A DNA stretch of 64,000 nucleotides from Proteles cristata cristata. Its lineage: Eukaryota > Chordata > Mammalia > Carnivora > Hyaenidae. The notes under the pieces were generated by a model that was given only the letters and a program-made list of their open reading frames with translations, searched no databases and was not told the origin of the DNA. A program made the translations under genes and the position numbers. Numbering within the stretch: position 1 is the first letter of the stretch; every line of letters starts with the position of its first letter. Of the stretch, positions 24,800 through 36,725 are shown piece by piece. Location: the NCBI GenBank assembly GCA_017311185.1, contig JAESUZ010001282.1, positions 434,001 to 498,000 on the forward strand, given 5' to 3'.

Positions 24800-24930
24800 A
24801 GCATTTACTGTACATGACCACTGTCAATTTAGCATTTATTGTACATGACCACTTTTGTTTCTGTGTAGATTTGGTAGTTATTGGGTTATTTGGGTAGTTA
24901 TTGGGTTAGTAGTTATTGGGTTATTTGACC
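24800..24930 (+). repeat. Two local short tandem duplications
   Basis: catttactgtacatgaccac recurs with one change about 33 bases on, and gtagttattgggtta appears three times between 24872 and 24925. Confidence 0.8.
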
Positions 24931-25055
24931 ATCTCCTAAGGTCCACGGGTGCAGATAAGAAGTCAGAGGCTAATCTTATTGCTCCCACTTAACATATCGT
25001 GTTCTTTTCATCTGGAAGTCCGAAGATTTTCCCTTTTACTCTGAGGCCTCATAAT

Positions 25056-25261
25056 TTAAAAAAAAAAAATTTTTAACATTTATTTTTGAGAGAGAGACAG
25101 AGCAGGGGAGGGGCAGAGAAACAGAGACACAGAATCTGAGGCAGGCTCTAGGCTCTGAGCTATCAGCACAGAGTCCAATACAGGGCTGGAACTCACAAAC
25201 CATGAGATCGTGACCTGAGCCCAAGTCAGACGCTCAACCGACTGAGCCACGCAGGTGTCCC
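25056..25261 (-). mobile_element. Felid tRNA-derived SINE
   Basis: Antisense copy, from the A/T tail at the left to gactgagccacgcaggtgtcc at the right. No clear target duplication was found. Confidence 0.88.
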
Positions 25262-25299
25262 TTAAGCTCTGTAGTTTTATAAGAATGTGCCTACCAGCA

Positions 25300-25485
25300 C
25301 CTAATGTTCAATGCTGGGCACCGATCACGTGTTAGCTCATTTAACTCCTACAGCAACATTTTGAGGTAAGCATTCTTGTTATTTCCATTTTACAGATGAG
25401 AAAGCTGAGGCTCAGCAATTAAGCCAGATGGCCTAAATTCGAACAGGTCCTATGTGATACAGCCAGACTCCAACTACAAATGGTC
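25300..25485 (-). mobile_element. MIR element
   Basis: Antisense MIR: gttagctcatttaactcc, ccattttacagatgagaaagctgagg, then aattcgaacagg and agccagactcc. Confidence 0.7.
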
Positions 25486-25784
25486 TGGCTCTGGAACGTG
25501 TGCTGCTTGCTGCTCACCACATGTGTACCTTTTCTAAGAATTAACTTGGATGGATCTTGGTGTCTCCTTTGATCTTGCAGATTTAGGTCTTCTTTCAACT
25601 CAGGAATGTATCCTTCTGTCCTAGAGCTTTTTAAAATATGGACTGTGTTCTTAACGTCCTCTTTCTTTCTAGAATTTGTTCATTGCTTCCTTTAGGAATT
25701 TTTAGGAATTCTTCCTTGATCTACTGAGATTACTTAAATTGCCCCTTCTTCGCTCTCTCATAGTACCATAAAGTTACCTCGATT

Positions 25785-25960
25785 CCAGGCCTTAACACAT
25801 ACAGTTTCCTGGCTACTTGTCTCTCTCCACCAATAAACTTCAAGCTGCTTAAGGGTGTAGCATATGTCATGTTTACTGCTGTATCCCCAGTAGCTATTTC
25901 AGTACCTGACATATAGTAGATTCTCAGTAAATATTGGCTCCTATTAAGTGAATGGAACAG
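25785..25960 (+). mobile_element. L2 3' end
   Basis: Sense L2: catgtttactgctgtatcccc, cagtacctgacatatagtag, tctcagtaaatattgg. Confidence 0.65.
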
Positions 25961-27359
25961 ACCCTGACTTCCAAATATACTATGTACTGCTGGAAAATAC
26001 TCCAGAGAGCCCTCTGGGCAGCTCCCTTCTATTGATCCATAGGTATTTCTATCAGGGAACCAGCTAAGTCTATGCAATGTCTGGTGGGCACCCATTCATC
26101 TTGTTGAGGCCCCCTCAAGGGTCTTGGTCTGCCAGCATTGTCTCCTCTCGCCCCTTCCCCTGCCATTAGATTCTGCACCACTGATATCTAAGCACACTTC
26201 AAACACCCTACCAGAAGGAATGGAACGGTTTTAGGAAATGTACCAGATCTCAGAATCCCCAAGAGGGGAGAGATCTACACAGTCTAAGAGGCATGAGAGA
26301 GTCTGGAATGGTAAGTCTTTCAGAGTGCAGCAAGAGACAAGTTGATCCGTGCTGAGGGGCACACGTCCACAAGCCACCTGCTGCACTTGATCGGGCTGGC
26401 TCTCTCCATTTCCTCACCTTTGCCCAAAGCTTTCATCTTACTTGATTAAGATTTATTTCTATGGTGCCACCACTCAAATTTTAAAAGGAAAGCACAAAAT
26501 GGCATCTGGTCTCAATTTAAGTCCTTCATTGAAAACTCTGCTGGCTTCCCATTTAACATTCTGACTAAGATAGAAAAGGAGAAAACCTCACGTTACCAAC
26601 ATTTAAGACATTGATAGAATCTGAGAAAACCCAAGGGCTACAGATCTTAGAGAACTTGACTGAGGAAAGCAGTCGATGGGGTGGGGAACAAGGCTAATCT
26701 GCTCATCTCTTTGCTGTGCTTCAGGGCTACAAGATCAGCATCAATAGAGGAGCCAGTCAGCTGTCCCTCTGTGGTTCAGGCACTTCCGTCCCCACGTGTG
26801 CCTCTTCCCCAGATCAGGACTTGCTTCCACAACTATGCAGAGGCTGCAAATCCAAGGATAAAACCGGACAGAACCTGGGTGCAAGGACTAGAAGCAGCCC
26901 ATTGCTTCCTGCAAGGCCTGAGCATGAGAAGAGAAGGACAGTGAGAATGTAGAGTGACATAAGCAGGGCGAGTTCCATTGCTCCAAATGCTAGAGCTTAG
27001 AGGGGCTCACTCAGCCCTGCGTTCAGTGTGACAGGGAAAGCAAGCGGAATGAGGAACGAGCGGACCAGGGAATTTAGCCACACCCTGCGTCTATATCAGC
27101 CTGATATACATACCTGTTGAAATAAACAGGGAATTGACCACATGCCTAAGGATTCAGAGGGCATACACAGGCAACCTGCATACTGAATGTTTGCAAACAT
27201 TTTATTTGGTTAGCCAGGGGTTTTACCGGGAGGGGAAAAAAAGTTACAGAGCGTGAGAAAGATTGCATCATCTTGAAGACTCTGGAAAATAGCAGACCTC
27301 TAAAATGGCAGCTCCAATAGAATGCCAGAAGATACGGTCTTTTCGACATAGTAACAGAA

Positions 27360-28330
27360 CGCCAAAGACAAGATGGGGGGATGATTTGTAAAAGAATACA
27401 AAAAGATAAAGAGGAGATGAGTACGATTATGGAAGATTACAAGCTAATGCAAAATAGAGTCTTAGTACATTGAAGGCAGCAAAAAAGAGAACGGAAATTG
27501 CAGAAGAAAACTGTTGGTAACTGGAGAATAAACTTGAAAAAATTAATTCTTCCAGAACGCAAAGGAAAATGGTCAAACAGAAAAAACAAGAGACACGAAG
27601 GACAAAGAACGAAGATTGTGTCTAAGGCTGAGAGTGTCCCTGAGGAATAAACCAAAACTGCTCAAGCCAGAGTAATAATCAGAATCAAAACAAAAGAACA
27701 CTTTTTCAAGGAAAAGATATCCTCAAAACTGCAAGTGCTCACCATGTCCCAAGCTAAATCAACAGCTAAATCAACAACAAAAAGCCACCTTCTGGAAATT
27801 CATTGTAAACCTAAGATATCAGGTAAACACCCTGCAAGCATACGGGCAGGACACCAAGTTACCTACCATGGGACAGAAAATAGTATTGGCAGTGTATTTA
27901 TGGAGAATATTGAAATGTAAGAATTTTATGCTCATGGCTGTTGTCTTTAACTTGTGAAGGTAATACGAAAAATATTTTCAGTTATTCAGGAGTTCAGAAA
28001 ACATGCTCTATACCTTTTCTGAACACACATATCAAATGAGGGGGGAATTTCAGAACCCAGGAGTGGGGATATCACAGGGACATCCTAGCAGTAGGCAGCA
28101 TTTGAATGAATTACATCTAGACTGAAATCTAAACAGTTGGCTTACACCATGGTGACAAAATTAAATGCATATGTCTGAAGTGGTTTTTCTCAAAGGAAAC
28201 TACAGCGTGTAAAAAATAATTATTTTGCAACCATCATCTGGATTAAAAACTCAGGAAAAGGAAAAAGCTATATGGAAAATGCTTAGGTGCATTCTTTTCT
28301 ATAGGAAATGCTTTAAAAAGGAACTTTACT
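27360..28330 (+). mobile_element. Probable HAL1-type (half-L1) element, decayed
   Basis: A-rich sense DNA with a run of weakly L1-ORF1-like phrases (agttacctaccatgggacagaaaatag, gttattcaggagttcagaaaac) resembles the HAL1 retroposon, which carries ORF1 only. The frame is broken throughout. This is from family resemblance remembered by eye, so the name is tentative. Confidence 0.4.
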
Positions 28331-28354
28331 CTTGACTTTGGATAATTAAAGAAA

Positions 28355-28432
28355 TGCAGGGTTTTTAATTTAGAAATTTTAGAAATTTTAATTTAGAAAT
28401 TTTAATTTAGAAAAATTAAAATATTTTTCTAA
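28355..28432 (+). repeat. Short AT-rich tandem repeat
   Basis: Units of roughly 15-18 bases built from atttagaaattttaa, repeated about four times with drift. Confidence 0.8.
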
Positions 28433-28639
28433 ACATCAAGGTAACCAATGGTGCAGTTAAAAGTGTAATGCATTCCACTGCATCTAGAGGTTTCTTTCCC
28501 CTGCAGCTCAGGATTACACAATCCCTTCCCTCCCACCTAGACCCCTCCTATCAAGAATTAAGCACATTCAAGTCTCTGCACTCTTTAAAACATATTTGTA
28601 TATAATTTCAACCTCGTATCTCCTTATAACCTGGTATTG

Positions 28640-28808
28640 TCAGTTTGGGTTGTGCACTGGAGTCATCTGGGAGCTTTACAAACTGTCCCGGGGCTTGAAT
28701 CCAACTCCCAGAGATTCTGATTTAATTGGTCTAGACGGGGGCCTTGGCACTGGGATTTTTTAAAACACTTCACATAATTCTGGTGGACAAACAAGTTGAG
28801 AACCACGT
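28640..28808 (+). mobile_element. MER5A-like non-autonomous hAT DNA transposon
   Basis: Matches the MER5A layout: gtcatctgggagcttta near the left end, agattctgatttaattggtct in the centre, and gttgagaaccac at the right end. The left inverted end has decayed. Confidence 0.75.
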
Positions 28809-29149
28809 TAGCCCTAACTCTCTGCTCCTCTTCTCAGCAAAATTCCTAGAAGTTTTTCATAAGTCCTGTTTCCATTCCTTTTTCTCCTCACCTCTCCTCA
28901 TACCACATCTGGACCTCTGCCCCCGTCATATCCCTGAAATTGGAGTTGTTAGAGTCTCTAAAAGCCCAAATGCTACGAAATCCAGGAGTGTGTGTCAGTG
29001 CTCATCTATGCGGATCTCTCTGCAGATCTAGATGCTTGTCATGACCCTGTACTTCTTAACATATTCTCTTCCTATAGACACCAAGATTCTGTACTCTTCA
29101 GTATATTCTTGGACTTCTCTGTTGCTTCTTTGAGATTTATCCTCCCCAC

Positions 29150-29258
29150 CCAGCCATCAACACTTGATGCTCCCGAGGAACTCAAGTGTCTGTTGATAGA
29201 TGAGTGGACAAAGTGCACACACATACACACGCATGCGTGCATGAGCACACGCCCACAC

Positions 29259-29311
<53 letters not shown>

Positions 29312-29800
29312 AATATTACTCAGCCATAAAAAAGCATGAGATCTTACCCTTTGTGACAATATGGTTAGGCCTAGAGGGCATTATGCTAAGTAAACTAAGT
29401 CAGACAAAGAAAAACAAATACCATATGAGCTCGCTTATATGTAGAATCTAAAAACAAAACCAAACAAACAAACAAAAGCCAAAACAGAAACAGACTTATA
29501 AATACAGAGAACAAACTGGCGTTTGTCATAGGGAGAGAGGTGGGGATGGATGAAATAGATGAAGGAGATGAAGAGTTACAAACATCCTATTAGAAAATCA
29601 GTACAGGACATCACTGGGATGAAAAGTAATATAGTAGCATAGTCAATAACATTGTAATAACCTCAGCCGGTGACAGATGGTCACTACACTTACCATGGTT
29701 ATAACTGTAGTGTGTAGAAATGTTGAATCGCTACATTGTACACCTGAAACTACTATAAATTAATATGATATTGTATGTCAACTATACTTCAGAGAAAAGC
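29150..29800 (+). mobile_element. Old L1 3' end, sense
   Basis: Landmarks are aatattactcagccataaa, gcctagagggcattatgcta and acaaataccatatgagctc, then a 3' UTR ending tgtcaactatacttcag. A CA microsatellite (29216-29309) has expanded inside it. Confidence 0.8.
29216..29309 (+). repeat. (CA)n microsatellite inside L1
   Basis: Imperfect left half (acacgcatgcgtgcatgagc), then about 24 pure CA units. It lies within the L1 3' end. Confidence 0.95.
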
Positions 29801-30199
29801 AAAAATGGTGGTGCTCCTGAAGACGGACCCTGGACTGTTTTATGAATAGGAATCTCACTTGTATCCTTCTTCATCCATGGACCATCTTATCCATGCCCAT
29901 GACTGCAATTTCCATCTTGTCTTTCACAATTTACAGTGTGTCTCTCCAGCCTAGACCTCTGCTGTGAGCTGTAGGCTGTGCAGCCCATGCCACCGGACAT
30001 CTCCTTTGCTCAGGCTCTCCAGGCCGATACTATACTCATGACCCTCTCTCTTAGTGCACCCCACCATCTATTCCCATGAACCCAGAAATAAGATGTCTCT
30101 TCCACTCTCGACATGCACCTGTCACTAAGCCCCCTCCATGGGGATCGGCATCTCCTACTCATAGCTTCTTCTCCCCCTCCCCCACCACTCGTCCAAACC

Positions 30200-30880
30200 A
30201 GCTTGTCATCTGGTAGCCTCCCACCTACACTGTCATTATAAGCTTAGGAGGCTCTGGATCAATGCTATCAGCTCCCTGCCAAAGCCCTTTGCTGACTCCT
30301 ATTTGTCTCAGTCAGGATAAAAGGGGAAAAGAGAAGGTTCTTCCTGGTCCGGTCCTTGTCCTCCTATCAACTTCTCCCCACCCCCCCCAGCCCCACCCTT
30401 ACCATCTCTTCTCAGTCTCTCCCTTCCCCTCAGTCCTCCAGGGATTTCAAACACGGTGATCTTCCGGTTCCTCAAATGTGCTTAGCTACCTCCTGACCTG
30501 TGGCCTTGATCCATTCTTTTACTTCTACAGAGAAGGGTCTTCCCTACCCATGCCCCTCCCTCAATCCAGCTCTCTTTGCCTAATCCACTCAAACAGGATC
30601 TCTGCATGAACACTTCCTTCACTTTACATCCCTCTCTCCTGTCTGCGCGTATTCTCTACCATTCTAACATCATGAACAGTTCCTCCCCTTTAACAGAAGC
30701 CTCATTGTGTAATAGTCAATTTACCTCTGTGGTTTGACACACAACCTGGTGCCTTCTCCACCAGACTGTGAGGACCCTGAGGGCAGGGACTGGTGTTAGT
30801 TTTTATGCATCAGCCCCATGACCTACCACCAGCTTGTAGTAAGTGCTCAATAAATGGTTGTTGAGTGAAGACTCTATCTA
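30200..30880 (+). mobile_element. L2-type 3' region, sense
   Basis: L2 terminal pattern: ccagactgtgaggaccctgag, ggcagggactggtg, gtaagtgctcaataaatgg. Upstream pyrimidine-rich DNA (gctccctgccaaagccctttgctg) fits an ancient repeat. The left boundary is uncertain. Confidence 0.6.
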
Positions 30881-30992
30881 TCTTATGTAATACAAGGGAT
30901 AGAAGTGAAATTGAAAGATATTACAAAGGAATACACAGAACACAAGCCCAGATACTAAGTTTCATTTCAGCAGCTTTCACACACACAAAAAA

Positions 30993-31038
30993 ATCTATCT
31001 ATATCTATCTATCTACCTACCTACCTATCTACCTATAT
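30993..31038 (+). repeat. (TATC/TACC)n microsatellite
   Basis: Tetranucleotide tract mixing tatc and tacc units. Confidence 0.92.
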
Positions 31039-31329
31039 AAATAGTTGAAAATTTTTAAAAATTTTTTGTAATGACTATATAAGATGATGTAAATTTTCAT
31101 ATACTATAATGATCATGGGAAAAAAATCAAGAGAGAAAGCTTTAGTATAATGATCTTAATTTCTAATTCCTCTTCATAAAAACTTCAAAGGCACCCCCAA
31201 AATGTTAGCAGTAATTATTTGGGTACTAAGATTATGGGTGATGTCTGTTTTCTTCTTTATGTTTTTCAGACTTTTCTAAGTCATTTGTAAGAAAAATATA
31301 TTAATCTGACCAAAAAATGTATCAGCCAA

Positions 31330-31740
31330 TTATGCTTTCTGTTAGAGGTGACAGAAAACTCAACTCAAAGTGGCTTAGAAATGACAGGATTTTATGGATA
31401 ATGTAATTGACAATGTTTGATTACAGTTAATCAGGGCCCTGGCTTCATTTCCTGCAAATATTTTGTGTTTGGTCAATTTCTGTGTTTAGTTTCACCCCCG
31501 GATTGACTTCCCTCATAGTGGCAAAATGGTTGCAGTGGCTCCCGGCTTTCCATCTTTATACCATACGGAAGGAAAACAAAAACAAAAACAAAATCTGTGT
31601 GCCACTCAGATTAGACCAGATAGGACACAGGACTATTTCTACACCAGTCACCGTGGCTCAGGAATACTGCTGGTCCATTTCTCAAAAGCTAGAGTTGGGG
31701 CTGCAGTTAGATTCCTTAGAACCATATAGATGACCAAACA
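31330..31740. mobile_element. Possible old transposon fossil
   Basis: actcaactcaaagtggctta, caaaatggttgcagtggc and aggaatactgctggtcc are arranged like an old mammalian interspersed repeat. Family and orientation are not established. Confidence 0.3.
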
Positions 31741-31845
31741 CAAATTCAGGGCCATTGGAAATGGGCAAGGACAGAATGGACGCTTGAGAGACGTGTCTGC
31801 TGTAAACATTTTAAAACAAAATTCTTGGTTACCTAATTTATTTGT

Positions 31846-32060
31846 TTAAAAATTTTTTAATATTTAATCATTTTTGAGAGACAGAGACAGGGAGTGAGTG
31901 AGGCAGGGGCAGAGAGAGAGGGAGACACAGAATACAAAGCAGGCTCCAGGCTCTGAGTTTCCAGCACAGAGCTCAATGCGGGGCTCAGACCCACAAACTA
32001 CGAGATCACGATCGGAGCCAAAGTCAGATCTTTAACTGACTGAGCTGCCTGGCACTCCCC
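31846..32060 (-). mobile_element. Felid tRNA-derived SINE
   Basis: Antisense copy, diverged (ctgactgagctgcctggcactcccc at the head end). Any target duplication is obscured by A/T-rich flanks. Confidence 0.88.
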
Positions 32061-32075
32061 TCATTTAAAAGATTA

Positions 32076-32234
32076 TGGGGCACCTGGGTGGCTCAGTCAG
32101 TTAAGCTTTCCAATTCGTGGGATCCAGCCTCAAGTTAGACTCCATGGTGTCAAGAGCTTGGGATTCTCTCTCCCTCTCTCTACTCCTCCTTCTCTCTCTC
32201 TCAAAATAAATAAATAAATTTTCTATATATTTTT
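32076..32234 (+). mobile_element. Felid tRNA-derived SINE, internally deleted
   Basis: The copy has a normal head (ggggcacctgggtggctcagtcag) but lacks part of the middle, so it is about 50 bases short. Likely target duplication ttaaaagatta lies at 32065-32075 and, with one extra A, at 32234-32245. Confidence 0.85.
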
Positions 32235-32254
32235 TAAAAAGATTAAAAGGCACT

Positions 32255-32516
32255 ACAATATAGTGAAAAGGGCATTAGTACAAGACAAGGATGTTCCCTC
32301 TCACCACTTCTTTGCGACATCATACTGGATACAATACTAATGCAATAAGAAAGGAAAAGGTATACAGATGGGGAAGTGAGATATACAATTATTTTTCTTC
32401 CCAGGTGACATGAATGTCTATGAGGAACACCCAAAAGAATCAAAGAAAAAACTCCTGGCACTAATAAGATATTATAGCAAGATTGCAGGATACAAGGTCA
32501 AATATAAAAGTCAAGT
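32255..32516 (+). mobile_element. Diverged L1 ORF2 fragment, sense
   Basis: L1 reverse-transcriptase landmarks are gtacaagacaaggatg, aggaacacccaaaagaatc and aggatacaaggtcaa. It ends abruptly at 32516, where a downstream L1 segment begins. It is too short and broken to encode protein. Confidence 0.7.
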
Positions 32517-33170
32517 GCCCCTCCTACACTGTTGGTGGGAATGTAAACTGGTGCAGCCCCTCTGGAAAACAGTGTGGAGGTTCCTCAAAAAAACTACCAA
32601 TAGAACTCCCCTATGACCCAGCAATAGCACTGCTAGGAACTTACCTGAGGGATATAAGAGTGCTGATGCATAGGGGCACATGTTCCCCAATGTTCATAGC
32701 AGCACTCTCCACAATAGCCAAATCATGGAAAGAGCCTAAGTGTCCATCAACTGACATATGGATCAAGAAGATGTGGTTTATCTACACAATGGAATACTAC
32801 ATGGCAACGAGAAAGAATGAAATCTGGCCACGTGTAGCCACGTGGATGGACCTTGAGGGTGTTATGCTGAGCGAAACAAGTCAGGCAGAGGACAGATACC
32901 ATATGTGTGCACATATAGGAGGATTAGGAGGAACTTAATGGAGGACCATGGGGGAGAAGAAGGGGAAAAATAGTAGGGGTGAGGGAGGGAGGCAAACCAT
33001 GAGAGACTCTTGAATTCCGAGAACAAACTGAGGGCAGATGGAGTGGGGGGAGGGGAAGGAGGGTGATGGGCATGGAGGGGGGCATTTGTGGGGATGAGCA
33101 CTGGGTGTTATATGGATGCCAACTTGACAATAAACTATTTTTAAAAAATAAAAATAAAATGTAATCCATA
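32517..33170 (+). mobile_element. Felid L1 3' end (last part of ORF2 plus 3' UTR)
   Basis: It begins at ctacactgttggtgggaatg, runs through the ORF2 end (caatggaatactacatggc) and ends with the felid 3' terminus and an A-rich tail. An open frame at 32483-32938 is the ORF2 C-terminus without the catalytic regions. The join at 32516/32517 skips over 1 kb of normal L1, by internal deletion or a separate insertion. Confidence 0.85.
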
Positions 33171-34225
33171 AATAAATAAATAAATAAAATGGCCAAAATC
33201 CAGAACACTGACAAAACCAAATGCTAGCAAAGATGTGAAGAAACAGGAACTCTCATTATTGCTAATGGGAATGCAAAATGGTATAGCCACTTTGGAAGAA
33301 GGCTGGGCAGTTTCTTACAAAACTTAATATACTCTTACCATGCCGTCCAGTGATTGTGCTCATTGGTGTTTATCTAAAGGAGTTGAAAACAACCTGACCA
33401 CATGTTTAGAGTAGCAACCAAGGGGATGTTTGGGAAGCAACCAAGATACCCTTCAGTAGGTGAATGGTTGAGTTGCGGTACAGACAGACAATGGAATATC
33501 ATTCTGTGATACAAAGAAGTGACTATAAGCCATAAAAAGACATGGAAGAAACTTAAGTGCATATTTCTAAGTGAAAGAATCCAATCTGAGAAGGCTACAT
33601 ATCATGATTCCAACTATATGACATTCTTAAAAAGGCATAACTATGGAGATCATGAAAGCTCAGTGGTTGCCAGAAAGCTGAGGTGGAGGAGATGATTAGG
33701 CAGAACACAGAGGGTTTTAAGACAATGAAAATAATCTACATATTGTTATAATGATACATTATAATTTGTCCAGGCCCAACGAATATACAATACCATGAAT
33801 GTATCCTTAAGTAAATTGGAGACTCTGAGTAATTATGATGTGTTAATAAAGGTTCATCTTTGGTAGAAAAAAAAAAAAGTATCATTCTGGTAAGTGATGT
33901 CAATAATTGTGGAAACAGGGGCATACGGGAAATTTTTGCACCTTCCTCTCAATTTTAGTGTAAACCTAAAACTACCCTTTAAAAAAGATAAATAAGGCGG
34001 CTGAGGTGGCTCAGTCGGTTAAGTGTCCAGCTTCAGCTCAGGTCATGATCTCATGGTTCATGAGTTCCAGCCCCACGCTGGGCTCTCTGCTGACAATGTG
34101 GAGCCTGCTTAGGATTGTCTCTCCCTCTCTCTTTCTCTCTCTCTCTCTGCCCCTCCTCCACTCATTCTCTCCAAATAAGTAATAAGTAAACTAAACTAAA
34201 TAAATAAAGTCTATTTAAAAATGGA
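33171..34225 (+). mobile_element. Ancient L1 (L1M-type) 3' end, sense, split by a SINE
   Basis: L1M landmarks are aatgggaatgcaaaatgg, gaatatcattctgtg, cagtggttgccagaaagctg and taaaggttcatcttt, near the 3' end. The SINE at 33996-34205 interrupts it and L1-like aaagtctatttaaaa follows. Confidence 0.75.
33996..34205 (+). mobile_element. Felid tRNA-derived SINE inside an ancient L1
   Basis: Sense copy (gcggctgaggtggctcagtcgg head). Tail (aactaaataaataaa) and flank share aaataa, so the duplication is hard to delimit. Confidence 0.88.
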
Positions 34226-34231
34226 AGTGGG

Positions 34232-34372
34232 GGGGGAGAGCACTTGGACCCAAAGTCAGGAGACCTGAGTTCAAATTCTGCCACCACCCTTGTACTTCCT
34301 GTAAGATATTGGACAGTTCTCCAGGTCACTCTGCATGTTTCTTGCTCTGTAAAACAGTTACCGAATAGATCC
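34232..34372 (+). mobile_element. MIR fragment
   Basis: Sense MIR: aagtcaggagacctgagttc, aaattctgccaccac, gctctgtaaaacagt. Confidence 0.6.
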
Positions 34373-34669
34373 TAAGAGGCCTATCATAGGAAGAAAGAAG
34401 GGTAACATGGAGGCAGATATAAGATGCAGGTTTGGTGGCAAACAGCTAAAGGAAGTCCCAGCCGATGGCTTCCATTTTCTCAGTAAAATAGGACCCAAAA
34501 TAACCTGTAGGCCAGGAGGTGAAATGGAGGGACTATAAGAACTAGGAGAGCAGAAAAGGTTTAAAATCACTGTTGCAAAAGTGGGAGAGGAATATAGTGA
34601 GATCATTCTCACAAACCAGTAACTAGTAACTAAACAAAGAAACAATAAGCTTTAAGAATGTTATAGCTT

Positions 34670-34909
34670 GGGGCGCCTGGGTGGCTTAGTCGGTTAAGCG
34701 TCCGACTTTCGCTTGGGTCATGATCTCGCGGTTCGTGGGTTCGAGCCCCGCATCGGGCTCTGTGCTGACTGTCAGCTCAGAGCCTGGAGTCTGTTTCAGT
34801 CTGTGACCCCCTCTCTCTCTGACCCTCCCCTGTTCACGCTGTCTCTCTCTCTCCTAGAAATAAATAAAAACATTTAAAAAATTTTAAAAAAAAATTAAAA
34901 AAAAAAAAA
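34670..34909 (+). mobile_element. Felid tRNA-derived SINE, first of a tandem pair
   Basis: Young sense copy of the tcctagaaataaataaa-tail subtype. It is flanked by aagaatgttatagctt at 34654-34669 and 34910-34925, a perfect 16-bp duplication. Confidence 0.95.
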
Positions 34910-34925
34910 AAGAATGTTATAGCTT

Positions 34926-35140
34926 GGGGCGCCTGGGTGGCTCAGTCGGTTAAGCGTCTGACTTCGGCTCAGGTCATGATCTCACGGTTCGTGGGTTAGA
35001 GTCCCGCGTCGGGCTCTGTGCTGACAGCTCAGAGCCTGGAGCCTGCTTCAGATTCTGTGTCTCCATCTCTCTCTGACCCTCCCCTGCTCACGCTGTCTCT
35101 GTCTCTCAGAAATAAATAAAAAAAATAAAAAATTTTAAAA
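34926..35140 (+). mobile_element. Felid tRNA-derived SINE, second of a tandem pair
   Basis: A different SINE subtype (gactgacagctcagagcc class, ctctcagaaataaataaa tail) starts straight after the second copy of the duplicated target. A third copy, aagaatgttaaagctt (35141-35156), follows it. Confidence 0.95.
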
Positions 35141-36479
35141 AAGAATGTTAAAGCTTAATTGTACAGTTGTATGATTAAAACTAAAATGAGCTGTAAGAAT
35201 GAATGCACTCTTCAAATATAAAATAGGATTATGATTGAAGTTAGTGGCTCATAAAAGAATTCACTTACCAGACATTTGCTTTGGATTTTCTAAAATGCAG
35301 ATGTTCTATTTCAGTAAGACCACGTTCTAGGACTAAGTATAAGCATATTCACATGGACCACTTCTATTCCTGTACAAACTCAACTAATGGCTGGGAAGCA
35401 TGGTAATTGAGTTAACTTGAGCATCATCAGGACCCAGCAATGGTTAAATTTATCTCAACCTGGAAAAGGCAAAGTGGCATTTTCCAGGAGTCAACAAAGG
35501 AGGGTCATAGCAAGGGAATCTGCAATTAGGGATAACTTATGGCAGTGCCCTAAGAAAGGGGAGTTCTCTGCCTAGGATATAGGCAAGATTATTACTAATG
35601 TCGTCTTTTTTCCCCACCTGGAGAGTCAAGGCCGTATGAAATGCCATCAGGCTTTCCTTCAAGGACTCCAAGAACTTACCCGCTTCAGCCCTTGTTTCCA
35701 TCCTAGTAAAAACTTTGCCTGGCATCCCAGCACCAGAGGAATTAACCTTGATGGAAAAAATAAATTCTTACTTCTCGTCCCACCATCTCAACAAGAATGC
35801 CATAACTGTTTCTTGTGAGCGCTGCAGTCTTGTTTGACAATATAATGAGATCTGGTTAAACAGATGAAAAATGCCTTAACCTGAGTGTTTATCTCAACGC
35901 TGCCAAAGCTTTCAGCCCCCCCAGGCATTCCCTTCTCCAGAGGGAGGGTCAAGAACCTTTCGTTGCAGCCCATGGCTCTGAGCTGGCGTCTTGCTACACT
36001 AACCCACTTTTGCAATAGTAGAAGGCAGGGGCTTCTGTCAGTTTGAATTTCCTGAAGTGTACTGGCCTGTGTCACGATCTCAATGGTGGCTGATGGCAGT
36101 TTGTTCCATCAGATCCCTGGAACAGAATAGGAAGAGAAAGGAAAAGTGAGTGTTAAGAAAGTAGAAGAAGAACAAGTTGGTAAGTGATACTCAACAATGT
36201 CTAGGGTGGGGTTGGATGTGCGGGGGGTTGGGACACCCGCAATGAATAAACCTAAGCACCCTCTCAAGGTTCTGGAGAATTGAACACGTGGCCTAGGCAG
36301 AGTCTGTAATTCAGCTGACTCATTGGTCATTCCTTTACCATCAAGTGGACAAAGAACATAGAAAAAGGGAACTGAGAAATGGTCCAACTAATGTAAATAA
36401 ATTATGTGGCCAATCAGGATTGTTTTGAAAGAAATTGTGATTTATCATTTGAATATTCAGTGTGAGAATTAGTCTGACC

Positions 36480-36725
36480 CCATCAGATGATTTCCAACCC
36501 ATCCATTTGGGGTTTTGCATTCTAACCTGATCTTTATCTCCCTCAGCTGTCTAGCACAGATCCCGAAAGCTTACACACTGTGCTGTAGCTGTGTATTGAC
36601 ATGGATTTCCTCTCCTTGATAGAGCTCCTTGAAAGCTAGGAATTGTTTTCTCCTGTACATCTTCATTCCTAGAAGGTGCTCGATAGACAGTAGTTGAATT
36701 AACCGATTCATGAATGAATAGAAAA
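36480..36725 (+). mobile_element. L2 3' end
   Basis: Sense L2: agagctccttgaaagctagg, ttcattcctagaaggtgctcg, ending near atgaatgaatag. Confidence 0.55.

Larger units (their letters stand above)
24175..27359. other. Intergenic: AT-rich DNA with SINE, MIR and L2
   Basis: Outside the listed repeats nothing is recognised. Two overlapping short frames at 26681-26952 have no splice or family support. Confidence 0.55.

Noticed and set aside
27735..27920. Possible processed pseudogene in A-rich DNA
   Set aside because: The surrounding sequence fits a decayed HAL1-type retroposon better, and the frame is short and open only by chance.
32483..32938. 151-codon open frame on the + strand
   Set aside because: It is the C-terminal remnant of L1 ORF2, without catalytic domains and without a start of its own.
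34700..34760. tRNA gene (SINE heads resemble a tRNA with A and B boxes)
   Set aside because: This and the other SINE heads are tRNA-derived retroposon promoters, without a foldable mature tRNA or correct 3' end.
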